From positions 3,100,001 to 3,164,000 of the forward strand of contig NZ_JAWQJT010000001.1 in assembly GCF_033441515.1 (NCBI RefSeq): a stretch of 64,000 nucleotides of DNA, given 5' to 3'. The notes below the pieces were generated by a model. The model worked only from the letters and a program-made list of their open reading frames with translations, made no database searches and was not told where the DNA came from. Position 1 is the first letter of the stretch, and each line of letters opens with the position of its first letter. A program made the position numbers and the translations under genes. Source of the DNA: Amycolatopsis solani (GTDB lineage Bacteria; Actinomycetota; Actinomycetes; Mycobacteriales; Pseudonocardiaceae). Below are positions 34,796-42,715 of this stretch, piece by piece.

Positions 34796-35992
34796 ATGCG
34801 CGTTCCCGCTGCGTCGGACGGCTCGGTGTGGTCCCGGCTGCCGCACGAACTCGGTGACGCCGTGCGACCGCGGATCCCGGAGATCGCCCGCGCCTGCATC
34901 GACGCCATCGCCACCGAGGTTCCTGAATATTCAAGGACTTTCGCCGTCGGCCCGACCCGCGTGTCCGCCATGGAGCAGGCGCGGCGCGGGATCGAGCGCG
35001 ACGTCGACCGCGTCGGCACCCCCGCGATGTGGCAGGCCGACCGGCTCGCCGAATTCCGCGGCCACGGGCGCGCGGCGTTCCACAATGGCCTGAGCCGCGA
35101 GTCGGTGCAGGCGGCGGTGCGCGTGTCGAGCCGGGTGACGTGGCGGTGGATCGCCGACATCGCACGGGAAGCGGGCCTGTCCGGCGACGTCCTGTACGGC
35201 GCGGCCGAGGGCATGTTCGCGGACGTCGAGACGTCGATGGCGGCGGTCGCGGAGGGTTACAGCGCGGCGGAAGCGGCGGTGTCCGGCACCGGCGAACGCC
35301 ACCGCCGCGTCCTGCGCGCCCTCCTCGGCGGCCGCACACCGGCCGAAGTGGACGGTCTGGTCGCCGCGTCCGGTCTCCCGGTGCCTTCGCGCGTGGCCGC
35401 GGTCGCGTTCCGCGCGCTGCCGGGCGCCCCGGAGTTCCCGCCGGGCCTGCTGCCCGAGCACGTCCCGGCCGACCCGTCGGGCGACCCGCCGGCGGCGCTG
35501 ACCCCGGCCCCGGACACGGACCTGGCGGGCCTCTCGGCCCTCCCGGCCGGCTGGACGGCGGCGGTGGGCCCGCTGGTCCCGCTCGCATCGGCCCCGGAGT
35601 CGTTCCGGGTGGCCCGCCGCGCGGTCGACCTGGCGGCGCGCGGAATGCTGGACGCGCCGGGCCCGGTGGTCTGGTGCCGCGACCACGTGACGACGCTGCT
35701 CCTGCTGGCGGACGAGTTCCTGGTGGCACAGCTGGCGGAGACGACGCTGGAGCCGCTGTCGGGCCTGTCCGGGCGGCGCCGGGAGCAGCTGGCGGAGACG
35801 TTGCTGGCGCTGGTCCAGACCCGGGGGAGTGCGCCGGAGCTGGGCCGGCTGCTCGACCTGCACCCGCAGACGATCCGGGCCCGGCTGAAGAAGCTGTCGG
35901 AACTGTTCGGCGAGAGGCTGGACGACCCGTCCGAGCGGCTGAGGCTGGAGCTGGCATTGCTGGCCGAGCGCGCCCTCCCGGGCCGCGACTGA
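34796..35992 (+). CDS. PucR-type transcriptional regulator D
   Basis: 398 residues, same family as A-C but the most divergent: RLPHELGDAVRPRIPEIARACIDAIATEVPEYSRTF at the start and HTH PELGRLLDLHPQTIRARLKKLSELFGERL at the end. The central part (VAAVAFRALPGAPEFPPGLLPEHVPADPSG) is shortened and Pro-rich. ATG 34796 follows GGAGG. It is the only plus-strand member, divergent from C, with its own promoter. Confidence 0.82.
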   Translation: MRVPAASDGSVWSRLPHELGDAVRPRIPEIARACIDAIATEVPEYSRTFAVGPTRVSAMEQARRGIERDVDRVGTPAMWQADRLAEFRGHGRAAFHNGLSRESVQAAVRVSSRVTWRWIADIAREAGLSGDVLYGAAEGMFADVETSMAAVAEGYSAAEAAVSGTGERHRRVLRALLGGRTPAEVDGLVAASGLPVPSRVAAVAFRALPGAPEFPPGLLPEHVPADPSGDPPAALTPAPDTDLAGLSALPAGWTAAVGPLVPLASAPESFRVARRAVDLAARGMLDAPGPVVWCRDHVTTLLLLADEFLVAQLAETTLEPLSGLSGRRREQLAETLLALVQTRGSAPELGRLLDLHPQTIRARLKKLSELFGERLDDPSERLRLELALLAERALPGRD

Positions 35993-36230
35993 CCCTGCCG
36001 GACCCGCGCCCGCCCTCCCGCCTGACCCGCGCCCGCCCTCCCGCCTGACCGGATCCCGCTCGCCTGGCCCGCGCCCGTCCAGCCTCGGCGCGCGCCCGCC
36101 CGCCGGGCCCGCGCAGGCCCGCCGGGCCCACGCCGGTCCAGCCTCGACGCGCCCGGCCTGCCCTGCCTGCCCCGGTGTGCACGGCCTGTCCCGGCCCCCG
36201 ACCCGCTCGGCCCGCCGGCGCAGATGACGT
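35993..36230. repeat. GC-rich spacer with a 23-bp tandem duplication
   Basis: No gene seen. Positions 36001-36023 are repeated exactly at 36024-36046, and further Pro/Gly-codon-like CCCGC runs follow to about 36200. Open frames here are side effects of composition. Confidence 0.6.
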
Positions 36231-36370
36231 GAATGACTCACTTCATGTCGTCTGACGACATGAATGAGTCATTCAAGGCACCCGGCAAGATCGAACCGGC
36301 CGGGGTCGGTGGCGCGGTGCATGTCGTGAATGACTCATTCAAGACATCCGGCGACATGAATGAGTCATTC
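36231..36370. repeat. Cluster of GAATGASTCATTC palindromes
   Basis: GAATGAGTCATTC or its complement occurs at 36262-36274, 36328-36340 and 36358-36370, with an imperfect copy at 36231-36244. Copies one and two are joined by ATGTCGTC-T-GACGACAT (36245-36261), giving a nearly perfect hairpin of about 44 bp. The same family is present at 60188-60364. The rest of the spacer, 36371-36502, holds nothing I recognise. Confidence 0.8.
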
Positions 36371-36502
36371 AAGACATCTGGCGAGGCCCGGCAAGATCGG
36401 ACGGCGCGAACGGCGGAGGGCCGCGGGAGGCCCGAGTGGACTGGTCCGGCACGCTCGGATTGGCACTGGGGGCAGGGCCAATCCCACCATAAGCTCGGCA
36501 CC

Positions 36503-37216
36503 ATGACCGGATTGCTCACCGAGCGGCTGCACCAAGCCAGCGAGAACGCCGTCGCGATGTGGACCGCACTCGCCCGCGCCCGGGGCGACCGCGTCCTCGA
36601 CCGGCCCGGCTTCACCGCCATCGACGGGCGCCGGTACCGGGTCATGCTCCGCACCGGTGACCCCGACGCCGCCACCACCCGCGAACTGACCGAACTCGCC
36701 CGCGAGAAACGAGCCGAAGGGCGGACCGTCGTCGTCGAGGATCCCTTCCGGGTGCTCGACCTCCGGCACGTCGGGATGGCCGCCGGGCAGTTGCCGGTCA
36801 TGGTGCGGGAACCGGCTCCCGCGCCCGAGCCGGCCGGGGTCGTGCGGGTCCGGAGCGCCGACGCGCTCGCTGCCGCTGTCGACATCGTTGTCGGCGGGTT
36901 TCCGCTCGAGGAGTACCAGGGTGACGACGCCGACGACGTCTTCCCGCGGAGCCTGCTGACCGAGCCGGGGCCCGCCTTCTTCGCCGACCCGGGCCGTGGC
37001 GCCTGCCTCACCATGGAGCACGGCGGGGTCGGCGGCGCCTACTGGGTCACCACGCTGCCGGAACACCGCTCGAAGGGCGTCGGGCGGGCGCTCATGCACG
37101 CCGTCCTACGGCACTTCGAGGACCGCCCCGTCACGCTGACCGCCGCCCGGGCCGGGAAGCCGCTCTACGACAAGCTCGGGTTCACCGGCTTGGGGGACGC
37201 CAATTGGTGGCGTTGA
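36503..37216 (+). CDS. GNAT-family acetyltransferase
   Basis: 237 residues. The C-terminal half is a GNAT domain: AYWVTTLPEHRSKGVGRALMHAVLRHF carries the acetyl-CoA binding R/Q-x-x-G-x-G/A pattern (RSKGVGRAL) and is followed by the usual PLYDKLGFTGLGDANWW end. The N-terminal half (MTGLLTERLHQASENAVAMWTALARARG) is a different alpha/beta domain. ATG 36503 was chosen, as everything upstream is repeat DNA. Acceptor unknown. Its 3' end overlaps the opposing GtrA gene by 111 bp. Confidence 0.82.
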   Translation: MTGLLTERLHQASENAVAMWTALARARGDRVLDRPGFTAIDGRRYRVMLRTGDPDAATTRELTELAREKRAEGRTVVVEDPFRVLDLRHVGMAAGQLPVMVREPAPAPEPAGVVRVRSADALAAAVDIVVGGFPLEEYQGDDADDVFPRSLLTEPGPAFFADPGRGACLTMEHGGVGGAYWVTTLPEHRSKGVGRALMHAVLRHFEDRPVTLTAARAGKPLYDKLGFTGLGDANWWR

Positions 37217-37639
37217 CCGCGGGAACACCCACCGCCGGTAGCCGTACCAGCGGAACGCCGTGCCGGCCGCCGTGCCCAGCACCATGCCCGCCACGAAGTC
37301 CGCGATCTCCTGGGCCACGAAGCCGACGTGCGGGACGGACAGCAGCAGCACGTACCGCGACACCAGCGGCGGCACCAGGTTCACGGCCACCGCACCCGCG
37401 TTGACCACGAAGAACAGCGTCGCCTCGCGCAGCCGCCGGTGTCCGCCCCGGTCCGCGAACGACCAGCGCCGCGACAGCAGGTACGCGAACGCCGTCGAGG
37501 CGATCGTGGCGATCGCGAGCGCCGTCACCGGCTTCTCCCGGAACACGGTGAGCTTCAGGCTGTAGTCGCCCAGTAGGGTGACCCCGTACGCGGCCGAGCC
37601 GACGACGGCGAAACGGAGCAGCTCTCGCGGCTCGGGCAT
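37106..37639 (-). CDS. GtrA-like membrane protein
   Basis: 177 residues with four membrane helices (LRFAVVGSAAYGVTLLGDYSL; ALAIATIASTAFAYLLS; ATLFFVVNAGAVAVNLVPPLV; DFVAGMVLGTAAGTAFRWYGYRRWVF) and the terminal YRRWVFP of GtrA/PF04138 proteins, which help transfer polyprenyl-linked sugars across the membrane. A tail of about 35 residues beyond the family end lies antisense within the GNAT gene. ATG 37639 begins with the family N-terminus RFAVVG and is divergent from the next gene. Confidence 0.85.
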   Translation of the reverse strand: MPEPRELLRFAVVGSAAYGVTLLGDYSLKLTVFREKPVTALAIATIASTAFAYLLSRRWSFADRGGHRRLREATLFFVVNAGAVAVNLVPPLVSRYVLLLSVPHVGFVAQEIADFVAGMVLGTAAGTAFRWYGYRRWVFPRSTPPIGVPQAGEPELVVERLPGPGGGQRDGAVLEVP

Positions 37640-37678
37640 GGTTCCTCCAGGTGACGCCGACAGGGTGGAGGTCTTTCG

Positions 37679-38275
37679 ATGGCACGCAAGGGCGAGGGGA
37701 GCGAGCTGCCCTCGGTCGCCGAGCTGGTGGACCTCTCGCAGACGAGACCGCTGGTGATCCGCGGCGAACTCGACGCGAAGCTCGCCGAAGAGCCCGCACC
37801 CGAGCCCAAGCCCGATCCGCTCGCCATCCTCGACGCCGAGCTGGCGGCGCCGGAGCCCGGGGACGAGCGCCCGCTGGACGCGCCGCCCGCGGACACCTCG
37901 CGCCGCACGAAGCCGTTCATCCTCGCCGCGGGCGGGGTCGTCGCGCTCGGGCTGGCCGCCGTCGTGCTGTTCCAGCCGCACCAGGTCGGCGGGACGGCCG
38001 TGCCGCCGCCCGGTGCCTCCGCCGCCGTCCCGCCGCCGACCTCCAGCGAGGCGGTGGAGACGATGAGCGCGTCCGCGGCGCCGCCCCCGCTCACCGCGGA
38101 GGTGCACGACTCCCCGGCCAAGAAGCCGAGCGCGCCCGCCGGCGCGGGCCGCAAGCCCGCGGGTCCCGCGACGACGGCGCCGCCGCCGGACCAGCAGGAC
38201 CAGTGGCGCGAGTACGTCAGCTCGGTGATCAGCTCGTGGCAGCAGCAGCGCCCGCACGGCGGGCGGAACCGCTGA
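37679..38275 (+). CDS. Single-pass membrane protein with Pro/Ala-rich exterior, function unknown
   Basis: 198 residues. A cytoplasmic acidic, Pro-rich part (residues 1-80) is followed by one helix (PFILAAGGVVALGLAAVVLF) and an extracytoplasmic Pro/Ala/Ser stretch ending DQWREYVSSVISSWQQQ. ATG 37679 has GGAGG seven bases upstream. No domain recognised. It converges with the lipase gene, whose stop lies next to its own, so terminators must be short or shared. Confidence 0.75.
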   Translation: MARKGEGSELPSVAELVDLSQTRPLVIRGELDAKLAEEPAPEPKPDPLAILDAELAAPEPGDERPLDAPPADTSRRTKPFILAAGGVVALGLAAVVLFQPHQVGGTAVPPPGASAAVPPPTSSEAVETMSASAAPPPLTAEVHDSPAKKPSAPAGAGRKPAGPATTAPPPDQQDQWREYVSSVISSWQQQRPHGGRNR

Positions 38276-39460
38276 TCAGCAGTTCGAGCTCGCCGGCTTC
38301 CCGGCGATCCGGTCCTTGACGAAGGCCAGCACGTCGGCGTTGCCGGTGTAGACCAGCGTGATGTGGTCGGTGTCGTAGGTCTTCCACGTCTCCGCCACGC
38401 CGGCCGCGCAGTACGCCTTGTGCAGCGCGTCGGCCTGCGCGAACTGCACCAGCTGGTCGCCGGTGCCGTGGTACTGGAACACCGGCACCTTCGGCGGGGT
38501 GCCGCCGAGCTTGTTCTCGTTCAGCCGCGCCACCCACGCCGGCTTGATGTAGCCGGGGCCGGTCGTGTAGTCCGCGATCTTCTGGTTCGCGTACGTCGTG
38601 AGCAGCTCGAACGTGCACGCGCTCTGCTTCATTTCGGCGAGCTTCGCCCGGCCGTTGTCGCTGAGGAAGGAATCGAGCTGCAGTTCGGGATAAGCCTGGT
38701 CGAGCCCCGCCAAGGCGTAGGCGAACACGCCGAACCCGAACTTCCCGTCCAGCTGCAGCGTCACCTGGACCAGGTCCGCGGGCACGCCGCCGGCCGCGAT
38801 CCCGACCAGGTTCAGCTCCGGCGCGTAGGCCGGCTGCAGCTCCCCGGCCCACGCCGCGGCACCGCCGCCCTGGGAGTAGCCGCGGAACACGACCTTCGCC
38901 GTCGGGGACAGCCCGGCCGCGGTGAGCCGCTGGGCCGCGCGCACGCCGTCGATCACCGCCGGGCCTTCGGAGCGGCCCACGACGTAGGTCGTCTTCGGCG
39001 TGCTCTGGTAGCCCTCGTAGTCCGGGACGGTGACGGCGTACCCCGCGTCGAGCAGGTCGTCGAGGCCCGGCTGCTCGTAGAACGCGCCGATGTCGATCAT
39101 CTTCGACGGCGTGCAGGCGAACGCGGGCCCGTGCGTGCCCGGGTCGAACGAGACGATCGGGGCGGTGGCCCGGTTCGCGGTCTTCGGCACCAGCACGGTG
39201 CCGGTGACCGCGTCGGGCTGCCCGAGCGCGTTCGTCGACAGGTACATCACCTGCCACGCGTCGACCGATGCCTGGCGCGGGCCCGCGTTCGACGGGCGCC
39301 AGCGGATGACGTCGCCCGGCTTGCCCTGGGGCAGCGGGGACGGCGGCGTGTAGAACGAGTCGTCGAAGGGGCCGGCCGACGGCGCCGCCGAAGCCGCGGG
39401 CGCGAACACGCCGGCGAGCGCCAGCGCCAGGAAGACGGCGAGCACGCGGCGGGCGGTCAC
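38276..39460 (-). CDS. Secreted lipase (LIP family)
   Basis: 394 residues. A signal peptide (RRVLAVFLALALAGVFAPAASAA) precedes an alpha/beta hydrolase domain of the secretory-lipase type: YAVTVPDYEGY, nucleophile Ser in RGYSQGGGAA, Asp in HGTGDQLV and His in DTDHITLVYTG. Cys residues at FACTP and CTFELL may pair. Expected to hydrolyse exogenous lipid esters. GTG 39460 overlaps the stop of the lipoprotein gene (GTGA), so both are coupled; lipase is the second gene. Confidence 0.88.
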   Translation of the reverse strand: MTARRVLAVFLALALAGVFAPAASAAPSAGPFDDSFYTPPSPLPQGKPGDVIRWRPSNAGPRQASVDAWQVMYLSTNALGQPDAVTGTVLVPKTANRATAPIVSFDPGTHGPAFACTPSKMIDIGAFYEQPGLDDLLDAGYAVTVPDYEGYQSTPKTTYVVGRSEGPAVIDGVRAAQRLTAAGLSPTAKVVFRGYSQGGGAAAWAGELQPAYAPELNLVGIAAGGVPADLVQVTLQLDGKFGFGVFAYALAGLDQAYPELQLDSFLSDNGRAKLAEMKQSACTFELLTTYANQKIADYTTGPGYIKPAWVARLNENKLGGTPPKVPVFQYHGTGDQLVQFAQADALHKAYCAAGVAETWKTYDTDHITLVYTGNADVLAFVKDRIAGKPASSNC

Positions 39461-40020
39461 GCGCCGCTCCCGTAGACGCGCTTGCAGGTCGCGGATTCGC
39501 TGAAGGCCAGGTCCAGCTCGGGGTTCGCCTTGAGGTCCTTGATCGGGCCCTCGGGGTCGGCGAGCTGCCCCATCGTGGCGTCGGCTTCGGAGATGACCTT
39601 CCGCAGGCTGGCGTCGTCGGTGACCTTCGCCTGCTCCATCTTGGTCTTCGTCTCGCCGACCTTGGTCCTGGTCTGGGTCAGGTTGCCGGTGGCTTTGTCC
39701 ACTGCGGACTGTCCATCCGGGACGGGCGGGACGCCCGCCCCGCGGATGCCGCCCGCCATGTCGTCGAGGGCGGAGCCGAGGCGCGCGAGGAAGTCGACCA
39801 TCGCGTCCCGGGTCTTCACCGGGTCGGCGTTGTCGACGGCGGGCGGCTGGGCCAGCTTCGCCGACCCCGCGGCCACCCCGGTGCACACCTTGTCGACCCA
39901 CGCGAGCGCCGCCGGGTCGGCGTGCCGGCCCGGATCGGCCGGGGCGTCGGAGCCGCAGGCAGCGCACGACAGAAGTGCGGCCGCCGCCATTGCGAGCACC
40001 GCGCTGTGCATTCTTTTCAT
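39457..40020 (-). CDS. Putative lipoprotein, coupled to lipase
   Basis: 187 residues with a signal peptide ending in a lipobox (LLSCAACGSD, Cys near residue 22) and a mature part predicted helical with coiled-coil character (TGNLTQTRTKVGETKTKMEQAKV). Two further Cys (KVCTGV, ATCKRVYG) could pair. ATG 40020. No family recognised. Because it precedes the lipase in one coupled operon, a role in lipase folding, substrate capture or anchoring is possible, but this is inference. Confidence 0.75.
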   Translation of the reverse strand: MKRMHSAVLAMAAAALLSCAACGSDAPADPGRHADPAALAWVDKVCTGVAAGSAKLAQPPAVDNADPVKTRDAMVDFLARLGSALDDMAGGIRGAGVPPVPDGQSAVDKATGNLTQTRTKVGETKTKMEQAKVTDDASLRKVISEADATMGQLADPEGPIKDLKANPELDLAFSESATCKRVYGSGA

Positions 40021-40340
40021 GGGTTTCGAAGCTACGCGGCGCGGTTGTGCGCGAGCAAGGAGAGAATGGCCGGTTGGCACGTGCGTCAACATTGCGCGAA
40101 GGGAATTTGTCACGCGCGTCAGCGGTTCGGCGAACGCGCTGTGCTGGGGAAACCTTCCTGGGGTTGCTAGGAACCCGGGTCCCGTGGCGTGCCGGTGTGA
40201 CAATTTGCCGGTGCGGCGTGGCGTTTTCACCAAAAGCTCTTGATTGCCGCCATCTGCGCTCGTTAGCTTACTGTCCGGTAGCGATTTCCGGGGAAAACGC
40301 GTGCCGTTTCGTATCACTGTTGATACACGGAAGGACCATC
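40021..40340. promoter_or_regulatory. Divergent intergenic region with GTGACAA motifs
   Basis: 320 bp between the lipoprotein (minus) and a secreted protein (plus). It carries GTGACAA at 40197-40203 and, inverted, TTGTCAC at 40107-40113, matching the heptamer seen before 11099 and 12773. The leader of the plus gene has GGAAGGA five bases before GTG 40341. No gene is supported in the region itself. Confidence 0.4.
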
Positions 40341-41567
40341 GTGACTCACCCAAGAGGCAAGAAGAAGACGGTCGCGGCCGCCGCGGCCGCGGGCGCGGTG
40401 GGGCTCGTCGCCACCGCTCTGCTCGTCGGGGCGCAGACCAGTGCCGCCGACCCGATCTCGCTGACGCTGAACTACCACTGCACGCTCCCGCTGGTGGGTT
40501 CGCAGTCGCTGAAGGTGGTGATCAACACCGATCTGCCGACCACCGTCAACACCGGCCAGCCGACCGGCGCCTTCGACATCAAGGCCGTGTCCACGATCAA
40601 CGCGGACACCGTCGCCGGCCTCAGCCTGATCGGTGCCACGACGATCGAGGGCACCGCGACGGCGGCCGCGACCGTCGCCGCGCCGAGCCTCAACCTGCCG
40701 GTCAACGTCCCGATCACGCTGGACAAGACGAACATCCCGGCGTCGGGTGAGCTGAACATCAACGCGTCGGGCAAGACGCCGTCGCTGACGTTCACCCAGC
40801 CCGGCCAGGCGAAGATCACCGTCGGGGACCTGCAGCTCAAGGTCACCCCGCGCAAGGCCGACGGCTCGGTCACCGGCATCACGCCGGACGGCACCATCGA
40901 CGCGCCCTGCACGCAGGACACCGGCCAGAACAACACGCTGGCCACGATCACCATCGCGGGCGGTGGCGGCACGACCCCGCCGACCACGACCCCGCCGGTG
41001 ACCACGCCGCCGACGACCACGCCGCCGGTGACCACCCCGCCCACCACGACCCCGCCGGGCGGTGGCATCAAGTACTCCTTCGGCATCACCGGCCAGACCG
41101 CGCTGAAGTCGCTCGGCAGCACCGCGCCGATCAAGGGTTCGTTCGACGCCGACGTGAACCTGTCGGCCAAGACCTTCGTCGGCGACCTGAAGCTGGACCC
41201 GACGCACACCGAGTTCAAGCTCCTCGGCTTCCTGCCGGGCAGCTCGGACGTCAAGGTCGTGCAGAACGGCCCGCAGACCGGTGAGCTCGTGGGCACCGGG
41301 TTCAAGGCGCACATCAAGTTCGACACGTTCCTCACCACGGTCAACCTGTTCGGCTTCCCGATCAGCACCGACCCGAAGTGCGGCACGGTCTCGCCGTCGA
41401 CCAGCGAGATGACCACCGGCGCCGACTTCGACCTGCTCAAGGGCGGGAAGCTGTCGGGCACCTACTCGCTGTCCGCGCTGCAGAACTGCGGTGCGTTCAA
41501 CGACTACATCAGCGCGTTCGCCAAGAGCGACGGCAACTCGCTGGACCTGGTGCTCGCCAAGAAGTGA
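40341..41567 (+). CDS. Secreted DUF6801-like protein with short Thr/Pro linker
   Basis: 408 residues, paralogous to the protein at 11099. Signal peptide (TVAAAAAAGAVGLVATALLVGAQTSAA), N-terminal beta-rich domain opening LTLNYHCTLPLVGSQ, a linker of about 35 residues (TTPPTTTPPVTTPP units, nt about 40975-41065) and a C-terminal domain ending FNDYISAFAKSDGNSLDLVLAKK. The conserved Cys pairs are present. GTG 40341 is the start best supported by a ribosome site. Function unknown; probably cell-wall associated. Confidence 0.8.
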   Translation: MTHPRGKKKTVAAAAAAGAVGLVATALLVGAQTSAADPISLTLNYHCTLPLVGSQSLKVVINTDLPTTVNTGQPTGAFDIKAVSTINADTVAGLSLIGATTIEGTATAAATVAAPSLNLPVNVPITLDKTNIPASGELNINASGKTPSLTFTQPGQAKITVGDLQLKVTPRKADGSVTGITPDGTIDAPCTQDTGQNNTLATITIAGGGGTTPPTTTPPVTTPPTTTPPVTTPPTTTPPGGGIKYSFGITGQTALKSLGSTAPIKGSFDADVNLSAKTFVGDLKLDPTHTEFKLLGFLPGSSDVKVVQNGPQTGELVGTGFKAHIKFDTFLTTVNLFGFPISTDPKCGTVSPSTSEMTTGADFDLLKGGKLSGTYSLSALQNCGAFNDYISAFAKSDGNSLDLVLAKK

Positions 41568-41576
41568 CCCGGACTG

Positions 41577-41607
41577 CCGGCCCCCGTCGCGCCGCGGCGG
41601 GGGCCGG
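41577..41607. terminator. Hairpin between two DUF6801-like genes
   Basis: CCGGCCCCCG (41577-41586) and CGGGGGCCGG (41598-41607) form a perfect 10-bp GC stem with an 11-base loop directly after the stop of the gene at 40341. No T-tract follows, so it may act as an mRNA stabiliser or weak terminator that allows some readthrough into the next gene. Confidence 0.55.
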
Positions 41608-41631
41608 TGCCATGCCCCGAAAGGAAATCCC

Positions 41632-42681
41632 GTGCCGAACGCCCGGTCGCTGCTCGCGGCGGCTCTCGCCTGCCTGGTGCTGCCGCTCGCGGCCGTGCCC
41701 GCGCACGCGTCGACGCCGATCACGAAGAAGCTGAGCTACACCTGCCCGTTCCCGCTGATCGGGCTGCAGAAGCTGGACGTGGAGATCAAGGCGTCGTTCG
41801 AGGTGCCGTCCGCGCCGGGCGGCACGTTCACGACGGCGGACCTCGCGGTCTCGGTGACCGTGCCCGACAAGTCCACCCGCGGCCTGGCCCTGGTCGGCGC
41901 GGCGAGCATCGAAGGGACGGCGTCCGCAGGGGTGACGCTGACCAACGGCCCGCTGACGCTGCCGCTGGCCCTGCCGCTGACGGTGGCGAAGACGGCGGTG
42001 CCGTCGTCGGGCCCGTTCACCACGAACGCGTCCGGCTCGGTCCCGCCGGTGCGGCTGCCGAACGGGGGCAAGACAGCGCTGACGATCGGCGGCTTCAGCA
42101 CGCGCCTGACGCCGAAGAAGGCCGACGGCTCGTTCACCGGGCTGGGCTCGTTCACCTCGGACTGCACGCTCGACGCCGGCCAGGACCCGGTGCTGCTGTC
42201 GTTCGACCTGGGCTCCTCCCGCGACTACGGCGTGACCGGCGCCACGACGCTGAAGACGCTGGGAGCGACCGCGCCGCTCACCGGCTCGTTCACCGGGTTC
42301 AGCCCGGCGTTCGACCGGGCGCGGGCGGAGTTCAAGGTCTTCGGGTTCGTGCCCGGGACAGCCGACCTGCAGTTCAGCCCGGACGGCCCGCAGACCGGCG
42401 AACTCGCCGGCGACGGCTTCGTCGCGCATGCGAAGCTGGCGCTGACGCTGCCGCAGGTGACGCTCTTCGGCCTGCCGGTCGCCGACGCGGGGTGCCGGGC
42501 GAGCGCGCCGATCCCGGTCGACCTGCGCACCGGCGCCGGGTTCGCGCTCGCCACCGGTGGTCCCGTCACCGGCGGCTACGCGATCCCGGCGCTGACCGGC
42601 TGCGGGACGTTCACGGCGTACCTGAGTTCGCTGTTCCAAAGTGACGGCAACACGTTCGCCGTCACTTTGGCCGTTCGCTGA
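41632..42681 (+). CDS. Secreted DUF6801-like protein without linker
   Basis: 349 residues, third paralogue. Signal peptide (ARSLLAAALACLVLPLAAVPAHA), opening LSYTCPFPLIGLQ, a second domain from about residue 190 (YGVTGATTLKTLGATAPLTGSF) and the end GCGTFTAYLSSLFQSDGNTFAVTLAVR. The Thr/Pro linker is absent; the two domains follow each other directly (PVLLSFDLGSSRDYGVTG). GTG 41632 is preceded by AAAGGAAA. Probably co-expressed with the preceding paralogue 64 bp upstream. Confidence 0.8.
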   Translation: MPNARSLLAAALACLVLPLAAVPAHASTPITKKLSYTCPFPLIGLQKLDVEIKASFEVPSAPGGTFTTADLAVSVTVPDKSTRGLALVGAASIEGTASAGVTLTNGPLTLPLALPLTVAKTAVPSSGPFTTNASGSVPPVRLPNGGKTALTIGGFSTRLTPKKADGSFTGLGSFTSDCTLDAGQDPVLLSFDLGSSRDYGVTGATTLKTLGATAPLTGSFTGFSPAFDRARAEFKVFGFVPGTADLQFSPDGPQTGELAGDGFVAHAKLALTLPQVTLFGLPVADAGCRASAPIPVDLRTGAGFALATGGPVTGGYAIPALTGCGTFTAYLSSLFQSDGNTFAVTLAVR

Positions 42682-42715
42682 CCGCGATTCACCTCGGCCG
42701 GGTAACTCTGGTCGG

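Noticed and set aside
36231..36370. TGAGTCA core looked like a eukaryotic AP-1/GCN4 site
   Set aside because: Bacterial context without bZIP factors; the core is the centre of a repeat palindrome.
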